Source of the DNA: Planctomycetaceae bacterium
GTDB taxonomy: Bacteria > Planctomycetota > Planctomycetia > Pirellulales > Thermoguttaceae
NCBI GenBank assembly: GCA_031256755.1
Contig: JAIRPZ010000063.1
Location: forward strand, 1-6,131
Reading direction: 5' to 3'
DNA length: 6,131 nt
In this document: piece by piece, positions 4,899 through 6,131 of the stretch
Numbering within the stretch: the stretch's first letter is position 1
Layout: each line of letters starts with the position of its first letter
The notes under the pieces: generated by a model
The model's input: the letters and a program-made list of their open reading frames with translations, nothing else
Told to the model about the DNA's origin: nothing
Databases searched by the model: none
Program-made: the position numbers and the translations under genes

Positions 4899-6131
4899 CT
4901 ATTCTGTACTTTCACCGCCGCGTGCTGTCGCCCGCGCCGCATAAATCGTCGGCGTAATTGTCTCGGAAATGAATACTACCGAGCCGTCACCTTGCAGGAA
5001 ATTGGCTCCGCCGGTATGCATGCTCGAAGCATAGTCCCCATAATCGCCGAAACCGGGGACAAGCGGGTGATTAATGCGGGTATTCCCCCAAGACGTTGCG
5101 CCTGTCGGAATCATATATCCCCGGTAATACTCAATCTGTTCGCCGCCGTTTATATCGGTCTCTTTGTCCGTGAGAGAACCATCGGCCTTACGAGTCAATT
5201 TTCCCATTCCGTTGCCTTGTCCAATCCAAACAGTCGCCAGAGAGTCGCCTTGCTGCGCCCCTCTGGAATGAACTTCGCCGAAAATAATGGTGTTGCTCAA
5301 TCCGTCTGTGCAACTTGCCGTATCATACGTGCTGTTATGCGTCAGAAGCGGAAACCATGCAGCCGTGCTGTTGGGATTCGTGTCCGTGTCTGCATCAAAA
5401 GCACCGTTGCAGACGTACTCACACGAATAGAACTGCATGACATTCCATCTTCCTTTGACGACAAGATAATTGGACTTTCCGAGTTTTGCATTTTCATCGT
5501 TTTCGCCGATCATATAATGCCAAGCCGAAATATTGCCGTTGGTGTCGGATGGGCAGCAATAGGTCGAAATGCCGACAGAAGCCGGACGCGGAGTGATGAT
5601 GGTTCCCGCTCTCTGATGCCACTGTATTTTACCATTACAATAAACGTTAGTGGTCAAATTGAGTTTGCCGCTTACGTTGCCGGGATAATCCGATTGGTCG
5701 GCTTGATTGAGAACATCTGTCAGCCGGCTATGCAGAGCGGACTGTTCGATGAAAGGAAGCACGAGAGCCAGACAAGACAGAGTACCGACATTCTGCCCTC
5801 CGCCGACAAAACTGCCGCCAAACCAAGTAGTGTCAGACCACATTTCATTTTCGCCGGGACCGCTGGAAGTATACGTTGCGATGTCCTCGCCGTTTTTCAA
5901 CCCTTGCAGGAGCATTGCGGGAGGGAACATACCATACGCATTGTGATACGTATGCAGAGCGAGTCCGATCTGCTTCATGTTGCTGCTGCACTGCATTTTT
6001 CGGGCGGCTTCTCTTGCCACCTGAATCGCAGGCAACAAAAGAGCAATGAGCATGCCGATAATGGCAATCACGACGAGGAGTTCTATGAGGGTAAAACCCC
6101 AAGTGCTGCTCCCAACAGCACGATATTTCTT
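4899..6131 (-). CDS. DUF1559 (H-X9-DG) type IV pilin-like protein, 5' end off window
   Basis: The frame is open from the right edge to TAG (4901-4899), giving 410 visible residues; only the first few codons are missing. Near the edge it reads KKYRAVGSSTW then G/FTLIELLVVIAIIG: a prepilin peptidase site between Gly12 and Phe13 (window numbering), with the +5 Glu17 and a membrane helix to about residue 35. AIQVAREAARKMQCSSNMKQ and the following GLALHTYH with FPPAML are the standard DUF1559 N-terminus. YCCPSD (191-196) and DGLSNTIIFGE mark the middle. HTGGANFLQGDG (His372 to Asp382-Gly383) is the H-X9-DG motif, followed by VVFISETI. Proteins of this family are abundant in planctomycetes and thought to be surface pseudopilin-like; the exact role is unknown. 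It is upstream of the lipoprotein gene on the same strand. It has the central segment that the remnant at 1700-2083 lacks. Confidence 0.93.
   Translation of the reverse strand, partial: KKYRAVGSSTWGFTLIELLVVIAIIGMLIALLLPAIQVAREAARKMQCSSNMKQIGLALHTYHNAYGMFPPAMLLQGLKNGEDIATYTSSGPGENEMWSDTTWFGGSFVGGGQNVGTLSCLALVLPFIEQSALHSRLTDVLNQADQSDYPGNVSGKLNLTTNVYCNGKIQWHQRAGTIITPRPASVGISTYCCPSDTNGNISAWHYMIGENDENAKLGKSNYLVVKGRWNVMQFYSCEYVCNGAFDADTDTNPNSTAAWFPLLTHNSTYDTASCTDGLSNTIIFGEVHSRGAQQGDSLATVWIGQGNGMGKLTRKADGSLTDKETDINGGEQIEYYRGYMIPTGATSWGNTRINHPLVPGFGDYGDYASSMHTGGANFLQGDGSVVFISETITPTIYAARATARGGESTE

Overview
The window looks like a piece of a planctomycete chromosome (Planctomycetota, perhaps a Pirellulales-type lineage of moderate GC). 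The reasons are an intact and a broken DUF1559 'H-X9-DG' pseudopilin-like gene, an exported isochorismatase-fold protein of a type I associate with planctomycetes, and a small planctomycete-style lipoprotein. Lineage is inferred from protein style only; no rRNA or other marker is present.

Left part (1-1665, minus strand): one long open frame with no stop, running off the left edge. It encodes a DUF262 + DUF1524 protein of the GmrSD/BrxU/SspE-like class, a probable anti-phage or modification-dependent nuclease. Its start abuts the degraded remains of a DUF1559 gene on the opposite strand (about 1700-2083), which lacks its 5' half, seems to lack an internal segment, and is cut at its 3' end by a 107-bp inverted-repeat element (2079-2185) resembling a MITE. 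Beyond this lies an orphan C-terminal coding fragment (2188-2430). So 1660-2430 is a patchwork of broken genes, consistent with an insertion or recombination site next to a defence gene.

Middle (2431-4250, plus strand): a near-consensus sigma70-type promoter drives a secreted 418-residue isochorismatase-like cysteine hydrolase with an additional C-terminal domain resembling DUF3395/DNAJC11-C. A hairpin follows, then a short LsrG-like ABM (antibiotic biosynthesis monooxygenase fold) protein that has no Shine-Dalgarno and possibly its own promoter.

Right part (4253-6131, minus strand): a convergent terminator region, a 152-residue lipoprotein, and upstream of it a DUF1559 pseudopilin-like gene whose first codons lie off the right edge. 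The last two are co-directional and probably both surface-associated. Between them is a perfect 16-bp hairpin whose T tract lies on the plus strand, the opposite direction from both genes.

I see no CRISPR array, tRNA, rRNA, complete transposase or other clear novel multi-gene system. The most interesting part is the defence-gene/pseudogene/MITE-like junction.
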